Shown here: piece by piece, positions 9,410 through 17,843 of the stretch
How positions within the stretch are numbered: the stretch's first letter is position 1
How the letters are laid out: the number at the start of each line of letters is the position of its first letter
Origin: Mycolicibacterium flavescens
Lineage (GTDB): Bacteria; Actinomycetota; Actinomycetes; Mycobacteriales; Mycobacteriaceae
Reading direction: 5' to 3'
Assembly: GCA_900637135.1 (NCBI GenBank)
Contig: LR134353.1
Span: 992,001 to 1,056,000, forward strand
Length of the DNA stretch: 64,000 bases
Position numbers and translations under genes: made by a program
Notes under the pieces: generated by a model
Told to the model about the DNA's origin: nothing
Database searches by the model: none
What the model saw: the letters and a program-made list of their open reading frames with translations, nothing else

Positions 9410-11176
9410 ATGCGGGGTCGGAATGCTCGACTGAAGACGACAACGCGTTCGCTGGGGGCGATGGTTCTGGCGTTGTTCGCAGCGATCGCCGTGGCGGTGG
9501 CGTGGACGACCGCGACCGCGGTTCAACTGGCGGCGAGCGCGTTGATCATGGGCGGTACCGAACATCCGTTGACCTCGCCACCCGATGACCCCGCATACAT
9601 CAGCCAGTACTTGAGCAACGCAGTTCTGGGATTCATCAATCCGGCCTCGGGAACTGCAATGACGAGTCCCGGCGTCCCGCCCATCGACGACGTCGACGGC
9701 AATGTCTATGCGGTCGTCTACCCTGCGGCATTCTTCCCGGTGTTCGGGAGCAAGACCTTCGATGATTCTGTGGACGAAGGCGTGACGAGTCTCAACGGCT
9801 GCGTTCGAGGAAGCAGTTCCGCCTGCGTCTACAACCCCGGCGCCAGCTACGACATCGAGGATCCGGATCAACCGGTGACAGCCCCTCCTGCAGATGAGGA
9901 TTACGTCATCTTCGGCTATTCGCAGAGCGCCGTCGTGGCTTCGTTGGTGAAGCGGGACCTCATCGCGAACCCGAGGGACGCCGGCGAGACCTCGTTCTTC
10001 CTGCTGGCCAATCCGATGCGCCCCAACGGCGGCATCCTCGCCCGCGGCCCGGAAGGCCTCACGATCCCGATCATCGGCATCACCTTCTACGGCGCAACAC
10101 CTACGGACAGCTGCGATCAGGGCCCCTGTATGCCGACGGTCGACGCCGCGGCCCAGTACGACCTTCTCGGAGGCGACGCACCCGCCAGCCTCACCAACGT
10201 GTTGGCTATCGCCAACTCACTGGCCAGTTACTACTACCTACACGGCGATCTGCAGAACGAGAACTTCGACGACGCCGTTTATCAAGGCTCTTACGGCGAC
10301 ACCGACTACTACCTGTATCCGGCTGAACGGCTGCCGATCCTGGTGCCGTTCGAAGCACTTGTGCCGTCGCCGATCCTGACGGCGCTGGATGCACCGCTTC
10401 GGGTGCTGATCGAGGGCGCCTATGCCCGCGACGTGAACCCGGGTGTCGCGACGAAGGTCGGCTTGCTGCCGTTCCGGAACCCGATCGCCACGGCGATCAA
10501 TCTGGTGAAATCCATCCCGACGGGCCTCGACGACGCGATCGAGGAGGTCTCCGGGGACCGCCCGCTGGGCACCGAGGAGACCACCAGCCCCTTCGGCGTC
10601 GGCGGGCCCGAATTGCCCACGCACCCAGCAGAAGACAGCACTGCGACGACGGTCGAAGACAACGCCGTGACGAGGATGTCGTGGGCGCACGCGGGAGACG
10701 CTGACCGAAGCGAGCAGACCGTCGTCACCGACGGCCTAGCGCCCGTCACCGGTGACGCCGGACCCGAGGGTGACCAACTCGGCCAGACGCCTCCGGTCGA
10801 AGACACGACCATTCAGGTCGTCGAGAACCCGACACCGTCCGGCGACGAAGGTGCGACGACGAACCTCCGCGAGCAAGTGGTGGTCGAGGGAGGCGTCGAC
10901 AGCACGGGCGCCGAGACGACCGGAAACGGCGCCGTCACCGGCAAGGCACCCAGGATGGGGTTCAAGCCTGCGCTTCCCAAGCTGCCGAAGCTGCCCAAGT
11001 TGCCGAAGCTGCGCGGACCGATCTCGTTCGACAAACCGGTTCGGCTGGGTCCCTCGCCCGCGAGTCGACCGGATCGCAACGAGGCCAGCAGCGCTGAGAC
11101 GGTTTCGGAGCCGAACAGCACGCCTGCCGGCGGTGAGACGGGCGGCGAGTCCGACGCAAAGGACGCCGCTGCCTGA
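9410..11176 (+). CDS. PE-PPE domain-containing serine hydrolase (no PE or PPE head)
   Basis: A 588-residue exported protein. An N-terminal hydrophobic stretch (LGAMVLALFAAIAVAVAW, about residues 14-31) serves as signal or anchor. Residues about 45-330 form the PE-PPE alpha/beta hydrolase domain, with nucleophile elbow GYSQS and predicted catalytic Ser171. The family contains mycobacterial esterases and trehalose-ester enzymes. No PE or PPE N-terminal domain is present. After about residue 380 the protein becomes a charged, Thr/Glu-rich disordered tail and includes a PKLPKLPKLPKL proline-lysine-leucine repeat near residues 522-535. That tail is unusual and may bind the cell wall or extend across it; this is inference. 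Confidence 0.82.
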   Translation: MRGRNARLKTTTRSLGAMVLALFAAIAVAVAWTTATAVQLAASALIMGGTEHPLTSPPDDPAYISQYLSNAVLGFINPASGTAMTSPGVPPIDDVDGNVYAVVYPAAFFPVFGSKTFDDSVDEGVTSLNGCVRGSSSACVYNPGASYDIEDPDQPVTAPPADEDYVIFGYSQSAVVASLVKRDLIANPRDAGETSFFLLANPMRPNGGILARGPEGLTIPIIGITFYGATPTDSCDQGPCMPTVDAAAQYDLLGGDAPASLTNVLAIANSLASYYYLHGDLQNENFDDAVYQGSYGDTDYYLYPAERLPILVPFEALVPSPILTALDAPLRVLIEGAYARDVNPGVATKVGLLPFRNPIATAINLVKSIPTGLDDAIEEVSGDRPLGTEETTSPFGVGGPELPTHPAEDSTATTVEDNAVTRMSWAHAGDADRSEQTVVTDGLAPVTGDAGPEGDQLGQTPPVEDTTIQVVENPTPSGDEGATTNLREQVVVEGGVDSTGAETTGNGAVTGKAPRMGFKPALPKLPKLPKLPKLRGPISFDKPVRLGPSPASRPDRNEASSAETVSEPNSTPAGGETGGESDAKDAAA

Positions 11177-11181
11177 CGCGA

Positions 11182-11493
11182 TCAGCGGGAGCAGTTGAGC
11201 GAGACGGTGATCGATCTGCTCACCACGACCGTGATGAACTCGCGGTCTTCACCCTTGCCGACCGCGAACGTCTGGGTGACTTCCTGTGGGTTGCGCACGC
11301 TGGTGACGATGCACTCGTTGATCGGGCCACTGCCGACCCGGTCGATGACGACGTCGTAGCCCTGGTCCTCCAACTCGGCGATCGTGCGCGGCGCGTCACC
11401 CGGTTGCACCGGTTGTGCGGCGGCAGGACCCGCGGGCACCAGAATGGCGCCCGCCGCTGCTGCTGTTGCTGCCACACTCCGAAGAGCACCCAT
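11182..11493 (-). CDS. Small secreted protein of unknown function
   Basis: A 103-residue protein with an Ala-rich signal peptide, probably cleaved after PAAAQ near residue 29. The mature part (about 75 residues) includes AELEDQGYDVVIDRVGSGPINECIVTSVRNP and ends SVSLNCSR, with two cysteines that could form one disulphide. It resembles the small secreted proteins common in mycobacteria whose function is unknown. TGGAGG upstream fixes the ATG at 11493. It converges with the PE-PPE gene (5-bp gap) and diverges from the lipoprotein gene at 11518. Confidence 0.75.
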   Translation of the reverse strand: MGALRSVAATAAAAGAILVPAGPAAAQPVQPGDAPRTIAELEDQGYDVVIDRVGSGPINECIVTSVRNPQEVTQTFAVGKGEDREFITVVVSRSITVSLNCSR

Positions 11494-11517
11494 GACAGCC
11501 TCCAATCATGAGGGTCG

Positions 11518-12207
11518 ATGCCCCCACTTGTTGATCGCCGAAGGGCCGCCGATCGTTGCATCGTCGCGGCCGCGGTGCTGATGATCTGCGTGGGCGCCTG
11601 CGGAACCGATCCCGGCTCGTCTCCTGCCGACCAGTCGTCGTCTGAGGGGCCCGCACAAGTCAACCCGGCCAGAATCGATCGCGCGCGCACCGCGCTGCCG
11701 GCCGGATACGAGGTGACCGACCTCGTCGGCCCCGTCGGCCCGATCACCGCGTGGGGATACGGTGCGAAGTGGACCACCGACCCCGAACGATGTGCCGCGC
11801 TGGCCGACCCCGCCGCGGGCGCAACCCGCACCGACGGATGGTCCGCGTCGGGGCCCGGCGGCATCGTCTACGCCGTCGTCGCCGCCGCGCCGGGAGAGCT
11901 CGACCCGGCGGTGGTCGACGAGTGCGCGCGCTGGACCATTGCGGGCGGACGCACGACGGGAACTGTCACGCTCGAACCCGCCCCGGCCATCGACGCGGCG
12001 TCGACCATCGCGATGGCGACGTCGAGCAGAACCGTCGTGGAAGGCGGCACTGAAACGCTGTCGCGCGCCGAGACCGTCACGGCTTACCTGGGTGACCATG
12101 TCGCCTTCGTCGCCGTCGTCACCGACCCCGGTTCACCCAATCCTCAACTCGGTCCGGATTTCGCCGCCCACCTGTTGACCGAAACGGTGTCCGCGTTACG
12201 GGGCTGA
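11518..12207 (+). CDS. Putative lipoprotein, DUF5642-like
   Basis: A 229-residue protein with a basic N-terminus, a hydrophobic stretch and a lipobox-like LMICVGAC, predicting lipid attachment at the cysteine near residue 28. The mature part starts with low-complexity SSPADQSSS. It has an ARTALPAGYEVTDLVGPVG segment shared in style with the next gene (FGPGFKVTDVGPTG), which suggests the two are paralogues. I recall such proteins as DUF5642-type mycobacterial lipoproteins, but the family name is uncertain. No enzyme motif is visible. Only 29 bp separate it from its likely paralogue. Confidence 0.7.
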   Translation: MPPLVDRRRAADRCIVAAAVLMICVGACGTDPGSSPADQSSSEGPAQVNPARIDRARTALPAGYEVTDLVGPVGPITAWGYGAKWTTDPERCAALADPAAGATRTDGWSASGPGGIVYAVVAAAPGELDPAVVDECARWTIAGGRTTGTVTLEPAPAIDAASTIAMATSSRTVVEGGTETLSRAETVTAYLGDHVAFVAVVTDPGSPNPQLGPDFAAHLLTETVSALRG

Positions 12208-12236
12208 GCCGTCGTTGCCCGGTACATTGTGCGGCG

Positions 12237-12899
12237 ATGTCGAAGAGGGCCATGGTCGCGGTCGCGAGCGCCGCTGCGCTCACCGCGTGTGGGAACGGCC
12301 AGCCGAGCGACGATCTGTCGCACGCCGACATCGGGCGAGTCAAGGATGTGCGGACCAGCTTCGGACCCGGCTTCAAGGTCACCGACGTCGGGCCGACCGG
12401 GATCGACCCGCGGTTGCTCGCACGCCAGGAACTGCCCGAGGGCGTGAAGTTCGAGCCATCCGACTGTGCATCGTTCGCCAACCAGCAGATGGTCCCGGCG
12501 GGCGCCAAGGGCAATATGGCGGCGACGACGGCCGAGGGCGATGGCAACCGGTTCATCACGATCGCCGTCGAGACGTCCGAAACCGCGTCGGTCAATGCAC
12601 CGGCCGAGAACTGTCGCAAGGTCGGATTCGCGGGCGGTGCGATGCGCGGGCTGGTCGAGGTCGTCGAGGCGCCCCAGATCGAGGGTGCGCAGACGCTGGG
12701 AACTCACCGCGTGGTGCAGACGACGGTGGACGGTAAGCCTCGCACCGGCGAGCTCTACAACTACCTCGCCAGCTTCGGACCGTTCCTGGTGATCGTCACC
12801 GCGAACCCGTTGGTGCTGCCCGACAAACCCGTCGCGAAGGTCGACACGCAGCGCGCTCGTGACCTGTTGGTCGCGGCGGTGAACGCGGTCAGGGCCTAG
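12237..12899 (+). CDS. Putative lipoprotein, DUF5642-like paralogue
   Basis: A 220-residue protein with a short signal sequence ending in the lipobox LTAC (Cys near residue 18). The mature domain contains FKVTDVGPTGIDPRLL, a paired-cysteine region (PSDCASF and AENCRKVG) and a C-terminal NYLASFGPFLVIVTANPLV strand. It parallels the upstream gene in design and probably arose by tandem duplication followed by divergence. Function is unknown; surface location is predicted from the lipobox. Its stop overlaps the convergent alkB stop by four bases. Confidence 0.72.
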   Translation: MSKRAMVAVASAAALTACGNGQPSDDLSHADIGRVKDVRTSFGPGFKVTDVGPTGIDPRLLARQELPEGVKFEPSDCASFANQQMVPAGAKGNMAATTAEGDGNRFITIAVETSETASVNAPAENCRKVGFAGGAMRGLVEVVEAPQIEGAQTLGTHRVVQTTVDGKPRTGELYNYLASFGPFLVIVTANPLVLPDKPVAKVDTQRARDLLVAAVNAVRA

Positions 12900-13492
12900 C
12901 GCACGTCGTGCGGACGGAACTGGATGCTGATCCGGACACCCACGGGGCGCGTCGTCTTGGGGATCGCGTGCTCCCACGTGCGCTGGCACGACCCGCCCAT
13001 CACGAGCAGGTCGCCGTGCGCATGTTGCAGCCTTAGCGACTTGCCCCCGCCGCGTGGCCGAAGCGCGAACGTCCTAGTCGCACCCAAGCCGATGATCGCG
13101 ACCACGGTGTCTTCGGTACTGCTGCGACCGACGGTGTCACCGTGCCAAGCCACGCTGTCGTTGCCGTCGCGGTACAGGCACAGCCCCGCGGTGGTGAACG
13201 GCTCGCCGAGTTCACCCGCGTAGGCGTCGTTGAGGCGACGGCGGAGTTGTTTGAGGCGTGGATGCGGCGGCGGGTCATCGACCAGGTTGTGGAAGCTGAC
13301 CAGGCGCGGGACGTCGACGACGCGGTCGTACATCGGCCGGCGCTCCGCACGCCACGGGACGACCTCGGACAGCTCGGTGAACAGCGAGTCGGCATCGTCC
13401 AACCACCCGGATCGAAAGTCGATCCAGGCCCCGTTGCCGAGATGGCGGCGTTCGGCGTGCTCGAACAGCGAGCTCTGCAGCGCCAGCTCCAT
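12896..13492 (-). CDS. AlkB-type 2-oxoglutarate/Fe(II) dioxygenase
   Basis: A 198-residue protein of the AlkB family, which removes alkyl groups from nucleic-acid bases by oxidative demethylation. The Fe-binding triad is visible: HxD in VAWHGDTVG and the distal His in TWEHAIPKT. It is followed by the 2-oxoglutarate-binding arginines in VGVRISIQFR. The GLCLYRDGNDSVAWHGD segment is the family core. The ATG at 13492 begins MELALQSSLF; longer forms need a TTG start. It corresponds in position to Rv1000c. It converges with the lipoprotein gene and lies 33 bp downstream of soxR on the same strand. Confidence 0.88.
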   Translation of the reverse strand: MELALQSSLFEHAERRHLGNGAWIDFRSGWLDDADSLFTELSEVVPWRAERRPMYDRVVDVPRLVSFHNLVDDPPPHPRLKQLRRRLNDAYAGELGEPFTTAGLCLYRDGNDSVAWHGDTVGRSSTEDTVVAIIGLGATRTFALRPRGGGKSLRLQHAHGDLLVMGGSCQRTWEHAIPKTTRPVGVRISIQFRPHDVR

Positions 13493-13525
13493 AGCCGCGA
13501 TTCTATCGCACAAGCGTTCGATGCG

Positions 13526-13960
13526 TCAGAGCCGCACCGCGCCGGGTCCTTGTTCGGCGAGAACGTCTCCGGGGTTGGTCAGCGCGCAGGTCTTCAGGCT
13601 CAGGCAGCCACAGCCGATGCAGCCGGTCAGGTTGTCGCGCAGGCGTTGCAGGTGCAGGATGCGGTCGTCGAGGTCTTGGCGCCAGCCCGCCGACAGCCTG
13701 GCCCAGTCCTTGCTCGTGGGCACCCTGTCGTCGGGCAGGGTGGCCAGTGCTTCTCGTATGCGGGACAAGGGGATTCCGAGCCGCTGTGACATCCGGATGA
13801 ACGCGACACGGCGCAACGTCTCGCGGGCATAGCGACGCTGGTTTCCCGAGGTGCGTCTGCTCTGGATGAGGCCTTCGCGCTCGTAGAAGTGCAGTGCCGA
13901 GACCGCGACACCGCTGCGAGCGGACATCTCGCCGGGAGTCAGCTCGTGAATCAACTCCAT
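13526..13960 (-). CDS. soxR: Redox-sensitive transcriptional regulator SoxR
   Basis: A MerR-family regulator of 144 residues. The winged HTH occupies about residues 7-75 ([20 protein letters not shown], then SGNQRRY). The C-terminal [2Fe-2S] site has all four cysteines in [12 protein letters not shown]. SoxR senses redox-cycling compounds through this cluster and twists its promoter. I chose the ATG at 13960 ([11 protein letters not shown]), which aligns with SoxR N-termini and lies outside the SoxR-type box at 13963-13980; an ATG four codons upstream falls inside the box. It diverges from arcA. In actinobacteria SoxR usually controls genes answering redox-active compounds rather than soxS, and no soxS is visible. 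Confidence 0.92.
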   Translation of the reverse strand: MELIHELTPGEMSARSGVAVSALHFYEREGLIQSRRTSGNQRRYARETLRRVAFIRMSQRLGIPLSRIREALATLPDDRVPTSKDWARLSAGWRQDLDDRILHLQRLRDNLTGCIGCGCLSLKTCALTNPGDVLAEQGPGAVRL

Positions 13961-13962
13961 AA

Positions 13963-13980
13963 CATCAACCATAGTTGAGG
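13963..13980. promoter_or_regulatory. SoxR-type box between soxR and arcA
   Basis: CATCAACCATAGTTGAGG is an imperfect 18-bp dyad; its complement, CCTCAACTATGGTTGATG, resembles the SoxR box pattern CCTCAA...TTGAGG. It lies in the soxR/arcA divergent region and overlaps possible start codons of both genes. SoxR autoregulation is the simplest reading; control of arcA is inference. Confidence 0.65.
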
Positions 13981-14006
13981 TGGGGTTGCGGGTTACGGTG
14001 CTAGAT

Positions 14007-15209
14007 GTGACGTTGGGCTGCGACTCCGAGGTGGGTCGGCTGACTGCGGCCATCCTGCACCGGCCCGGCGCCGAGTTGCAGCGGTTGACGCCACGCAACA
14101 ACGATGCGCTGTTGTTCGACGGGCTGCCGTGGGTGGCCAGGGCTCAGGCCGAACACGACGCGTTCGCCGCGTTGTTGGTCGAGCGGGGCGTCGAGGTGAT
14201 GCTGCTGGCCGATCTGCTGACCGAGGCGTTGTCGCACAGTGGCGCGGCACGGATGCACGGGATCGCTGCGGCGGTCGATCCACGACGGCTGGGTTTGCCG
14301 TTGGCGCAGGAACTTTCGGCGTACCTTCGCGCGCTGGAACCCGCACCGCTGGCCCATGTGCTGATGGCGGGTATGACGTTCAACGAGTTGCCGCTCTCGG
14401 GTGCGGAGCTGTCGCTGGTTCGGCGGATGCATCACGGGGGTGACTTCGTCATCGATCCGCTGCCGAATCTGTTGTTCACTCGCGACTCGTCGTTCTGGAT
14501 CGGCCCGAGAGTGGCGATCACGTCGCTGGCGCTGCCGGCGCGGGTGCGCGAGACCTCGCTGACCGACGTGATTTACGCACATCACCCGCGATTCCTCGGT
14601 GTCCGGCGGGCCTACGAATCGCGGTCGGCGCCGGTCGAGGGAGGAGACGTGCTGTTGCTCGCGCCTGGTGTGGTGGCCGTCGGTGTGGGGGAGCGGACCA
14701 CACCGGCCGGCGCGGAAGCATTGGCGCGCAGCCTCTTCGACGACGACCTCGCCCACACCGTGCTCGCGGTGCCGATCGCGCAGTCGCGAGCGCAGATGCA
14801 TCTCGACACGGTGTGCACGATGGTCGACGTCGACGCGGTGGTGATGTACCCGCCGGTCGTGGATTCGTTGTCGGCGTTCACGATTCATCGTGACGGGAAC
14901 GGCGGAGTGCGCATCGACGACGAGGTGCCGTTCGTCGACGCCGCCGCGACGGCGATGGGTATCGACCGGTTACGCGTCATCGCCACGGGGTTGGACCCGG
15001 TGACGGCCGAGCGTGAGCAGTGGGACGACGGCAACAATACGCTCGCACTCGCGCCGGGTGTGGTGGTCGCCTACGAGCGCAACGTCGAAACCAATGCGCG
15101 GTTGGCGGATGCCGGTATCGAGGTGCTGCCGATCCAGGCGTCCGAACTTGGCACCGGCCGCGGCGGCCCGCGGTGTATGTCGTGCCCGGCCGGCCGCGAC
15201 CCGCTGTAG
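14007..15209 (+). CDS. arcA: Arginine deiminase
   Basis: ArcA hydrolyses arginine to citrulline and ammonia, giving acid tolerance and ATP through later steps. The 400-residue protein shows the guanidino-group hydrolase motifs: [32 protein letters not shown] and the C-terminal [13 protein letters not shown] with the catalytic cysteine. I chose the GTG at 14007 ([10 protein letters not shown]) because family members begin a few residues before SEVG; GTG codons at 13980 and 13998 are alternatives. No ornithine carbamoyltransferase or carbamate kinase gene is nearby, so a full deiminase operon is absent here. The position matches Rv1001. Confidence 0.92.
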   Translation: MTLGCDSEVGRLTAAILHRPGAELQRLTPRNNDALLFDGLPWVARAQAEHDAFAALLVERGVEVMLLADLLTEALSHSGAARMHGIAAAVDPRRLGLPLAQELSAYLRALEPAPLAHVLMAGMTFNELPLSGAELSLVRRMHHGGDFVIDPLPNLLFTRDSSFWIGPRVAITSLALPARVRETSLTDVIYAHHPRFLGVRRAYESRSAPVEGGDVLLLAPGVVAVGVGERTTPAGAEALARSLFDDDLAHTVLAVPIAQSRAQMHLDTVCTMVDVDAVVMYPPVVDSLSAFTIHRDGNGGVRIDDEVPFVDAAATAMGIDRLRVIATGLDPVTAEREQWDDGNNTLALAPGVVVAYERNVETNARLADAGIEVLPIQASELGTGRGGPRCMSCPAGRDPL

Positions 15210-15218
15210 CATCTGCTG

Positions 15219-15284
15219 TTTCGCGAGACGTACACCAGGGCCGTCAGCTTTCCGGCTCTCACGACCCTGGTGTACGCCTCGCGA
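15219..15284. repeat. Palindromic repeat, copy B
   Basis: The left arm TTTCGCGAGACGTACACC, followed by AGGG (15219-15240), pairs with CCCTGGTGTACGCCTCGCGA at 15265-15284 with one substitution. The left arm is identical over its first 18 bases to palindrome A. It lies ten bases after the arcA stop, and its right arm encodes the last residues of the DUF559-type gene on the minus strand, whose stop codon falls in the loop. Confidence 0.85.
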
Positions 15285-16122
15285 GCGGAGACCATCCGCG
15301 ACGCTCAGCGGCTTCCCGTAGCCGGTGCAGCGTGAAGCCGCGGCTGTGCTCCTTGACCACATGGATGTCGAGCCAACCCTGATTCTCGACCATCGCGTTG
15401 CGTCCGATGTCATGAACGAACCGAGGTCGGTCGGTCTGATGCTGCTCACCGTCATAGTCCAACGCGATCATCGGCTCGTCCCAACCCATGTCGAGGAAAG
15501 CCTCGGCGGCACCGTCGCAAACCCGGATCTGTGTGCGAGGCCGTGGATACCCTGCGTCCAGGACGAGGAGGCGCAGCCACGTCTCCTTCGGCGACTGAGC
15601 ACCGCCATCCATCAGGTCCAGTGCGATGCGAGCGCGCTTCATTCCCCGCCAACCGCGATACCGCTCTACGAGCGGCGCTACGTCGTCCACCTTCACGCCG
15701 GTCGCCGCCGCTAATGCGTCGAGGTGCCTTACGGCTAAGTCGCGGTTCAGGTGTCGAGCCAGATCCAGCGTCGTGCGAGCCGGCGTGGTGACTGCGAGTT
15801 CACCGATCGTGCAGATCTCATCCCAATCGATCCGTTCATTCCGAACGACCACACCTGATCTGAGTCGCTCGCGCGGGCCAATCAATTCGATTACCGTTCC
15901 GGGTGAGACCCATTGGGCTCCATGAAGTGAAGCCGCCGCTCGCCCGGCGACGATGCCCCGCCGATTGCTCCAGAGCCAAGCCGCGTGCGCCTCGAGCTGG
16001 AGCGATGGCAAGGCCGCCCGTGGCACGTATACGCGGGGGTGAACAGACCTGTAGCGCCAGCGTAGTTGGCTGCGAGTGAGACCGCCCTCAAGTAGTTCGT
16101 TGCCGAGAAATGCTCGTTCCAT
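15259..16122 (-). CDS. DUF559-type protein: AbiEi-like N-terminus with Vsr-like nuclease fold
   Basis: A 287-residue protein. The first half (GGLTRSQLRWRYRSVHPRVYVPR) resembles the winged-helix start of AbiEi-type proteins, with a following AAASLHGAQW segment. The second half carries an endonuclease-like core, ALDYDGEQHQTDR, with Asp and Glu in the DxE-x-H arrangement of the DUF559/Vsr-like restriction-endonuclease fold, preceded by QSPKETWLRLLVLDAGYPRP. Many mycobacteria carry such genes; substrate and role are unknown and no partner toxin gene is visible. The last codons lie in palindrome B, and degenerate palindrome C lies 43 bp upstream of the ATG. The start at 16122 has no clear ribosome site. 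Confidence 0.75.
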   Translation of the reverse strand: MERAFLGNELLEGGLTRSQLRWRYRSVHPRVYVPRAALPSLQLEAHAAWLWSNRRGIVAGRAAASLHGAQWVSPGTVIELIGPRERLRSGVVVRNERIDWDEICTIGELAVTTPARTTLDLARHLNRDLAVRHLDALAAATGVKVDDVAPLVERYRGWRGMKRARIALDLMDGGAQSPKETWLRLLVLDAGYPRPRTQIRVCDGAAEAFLDMGWDEPMIALDYDGEQHQTDRPRFVHDIGRNAMVENQGWLDIHVVKEHSRGFTLHRLREAAERRGWSPLARRTPGS

Positions 16123-16164
16123 GCGTCGGATGCTGGGTGCGCGCACTGACAAGTCGACCCACGA

Positions 16165-16231
16165 TTCGCGATATCTACACCAGGGCTGTGGATAACTCGT
16201 CGACTGCGACCCTCGTGTGTGTTTCGCGAAA
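16165..16231. repeat. Palindromic repeat, copy C (degenerate)
   Basis: The left part TTCGCGATATCTACACCAGGG (16165-16185, written here as the 5' half) and right part CCCTCGTGTGTGTTTCGCGAA (16211-16231) correspond to the arms of palindromes A and B with several changes. It sits between the start of the DUF559-type gene and the 3' end of pmt, making this gene bracketed by related palindromes. Confidence 0.65.
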
Positions 16232-16278
16232 ACAATTAGTGTCGGAGAGCCGACTAGCGTGGCTTCCGCGCCGAACTC

Positions 16279-17820
16279 TCAACGCCAGGACGGCAGCCAG
16301 ATCTGCATGTTCCAGGTATTCTGCGATATCGGGATGCCGGTCAGGATCGGGTACATCCACGCGAAGTTCGTCAGCACCAGTGCGACATAACAACTCACCG
16401 CGATCAGCCCGAGCGTTCGGCGTTCGGCGTTCTGGTTCGCCTTGTGCAGGATGTCGCCGAGAATCAACGCGATCATCATCACCAGGAACGGCGCCATCGT
16501 CGCCGCATAGAAGAAGTACATCTGGCGGTCGATGCCGGCGAACCACGGCAGGAAGCCCGCGCTGTAGCCCACCAGCGCGACTCCATAACGCCAGTCGCGC
16601 TTGACGAATGCCCGCCACACCGCCCAGCCCAGCACCGGCACCGCCAGGAACCACATCGCGGGCGTGCCGACCAGCATCACGGCCTTCACGCACGACTGCG
16701 CCCCGCACCCGGGCACGTCCTGGTTGTCGATCGCATAGAGCACCGGGCGCAACGACATCGGCCACGTCCACGGCTTCGATTCCCACGGGTGATGGTTTCC
16801 GTCGGCGTTGGTCAACCCGGAGTGAAACCGGTACGCGGCATGCGTGTAGTGCCACAGCGAGCGCAACGCATCGGGGATCGGCAACACGCTGTCCGGGCCG
16901 ATCGACTGCCCGACTTCATGGCGGTTGGTGGCCGTCTCCGAGGCGAACCACGGCGTGTACGACGCGAGGTACACCCCGAACGGGATGAGCACCAGCGCGT
17001 ACAGCGACGGCCCCAGATCGCGACGGAATGCGCCCAGCCACGGTCGCGGGACGCGGTACTGACGGCGCGCGAGGATGTCGAAGACCATCGTCATGACGCC
17101 GAAGAACGCGATGAAGTAGACGCCCGACCACTTTGTGGCGCAGGCCAATCCGAGCAGAACCCCCGCGCCGAACCGCCACCACCGGACCCCGAGCCGCGGC
17201 CCCCACACCGTCTCGCCGATGCGACCCTCCAACAGCGCGATATGCATGCGCTCGCGCACCTGGTCCCGGTCGACGATCAGGCAACCGAACGCGGCCACCA
17301 CGAACGTCACCAGGAACCCGTCGAGCAGCGCGGTCCGCGAGGCGACGAAGCTGACCCCGTCGGCGATCACCAGCAGCCCCGCGATGCCACCCACCAGCGT
17401 CGAACGGCTGATGCGTCGCGTGATCCGCGCGACCAGGATCACGACGATCACGCCGCAGACGGCGCCGGAGAACCTCCAGCCCAGCCCGTTGTAGCCGAAA
17501 AGCGCCTCGCCGATCGCGATCAACTGCTTGCCGAGTGGCGGGTGCACCACCAGGCCGTAGCCCGGGTTGTCCTCGACGCCGTGGTTGTGCAGCATCTGCC
17601 AGGCCTGCGGCGCGTAGTGCTTCTCGTCGAAGACGGGGGTACCGGCGTCGGTCGGCGATCCGAGATTGAGGAACCGCGTCACCGCGGCCAGCGCGCCGAT
17701 CACGGCGGTCATCACCCAGCCCTGCAGCCGGTCGACCGGGCCGAAGTCCGCGGCGGGCACCTGCGGCGCGGGGCTGATGACCGGGACCGCGCGCGGCTCT
17801 TTGGTGGCGGGGGCGGTCAC
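16279..17820 (-). CDS. pmt: Dolichyl-phosphate-mannose--protein mannosyltransferase
   Basis: A polytopic membrane enzyme of 513 residues in the GT39 family that moves mannose from polyprenyl-phosphomannose to Ser/Thr of proteins during export. The first periplasmic loop holds the conserved Asp-Glu (PVFDEKHYAPQAW, near residue 66), then HPPLGKQLIAIG. The many hydrophobic segments (for example VVILVARITR, WFLAVPVLGWAVW, PFLVMMIALILGDI) give about ten or more membrane passes. It corresponds to Rv1002c. The GTG start at 17820 faces rsmI 23 bp away, so the divergent promoters must be very compact. Confidence 0.93.
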   Translation of the reverse strand: MTAPATKEPRAVPVISPAPQVPAADFGPVDRLQGWVMTAVIGALAAVTRFLNLGSPTDAGTPVFDEKHYAPQAWQMLHNHGVEDNPGYGLVVHPPLGKQLIAIGEALFGYNGLGWRFSGAVCGVIVVILVARITRRISRSTLVGGIAGLLVIADGVSFVASRTALLDGFLVTFVVAAFGCLIVDRDQVRERMHIALLEGRIGETVWGPRLGVRWWRFGAGVLLGLACATKWSGVYFIAFFGVMTMVFDILARRQYRVPRPWLGAFRRDLGPSLYALVLIPFGVYLASYTPWFASETATNRHEVGQSIGPDSVLPIPDALRSLWHYTHAAYRFHSGLTNADGNHHPWESKPWTWPMSLRPVLYAIDNQDVPGCGAQSCVKAVMLVGTPAMWFLAVPVLGWAVWRAFVKRDWRYGVALVGYSAGFLPWFAGIDRQMYFFYAATMAPFLVMMIALILGDILHKANQNAERRTLGLIAVSCYVALVLTNFAWMYPILTGIPISQNTWNMQIWLPSWR

Positions 17821-17843
17821 GAGAGCGATCGTAGGCTGTCGGC

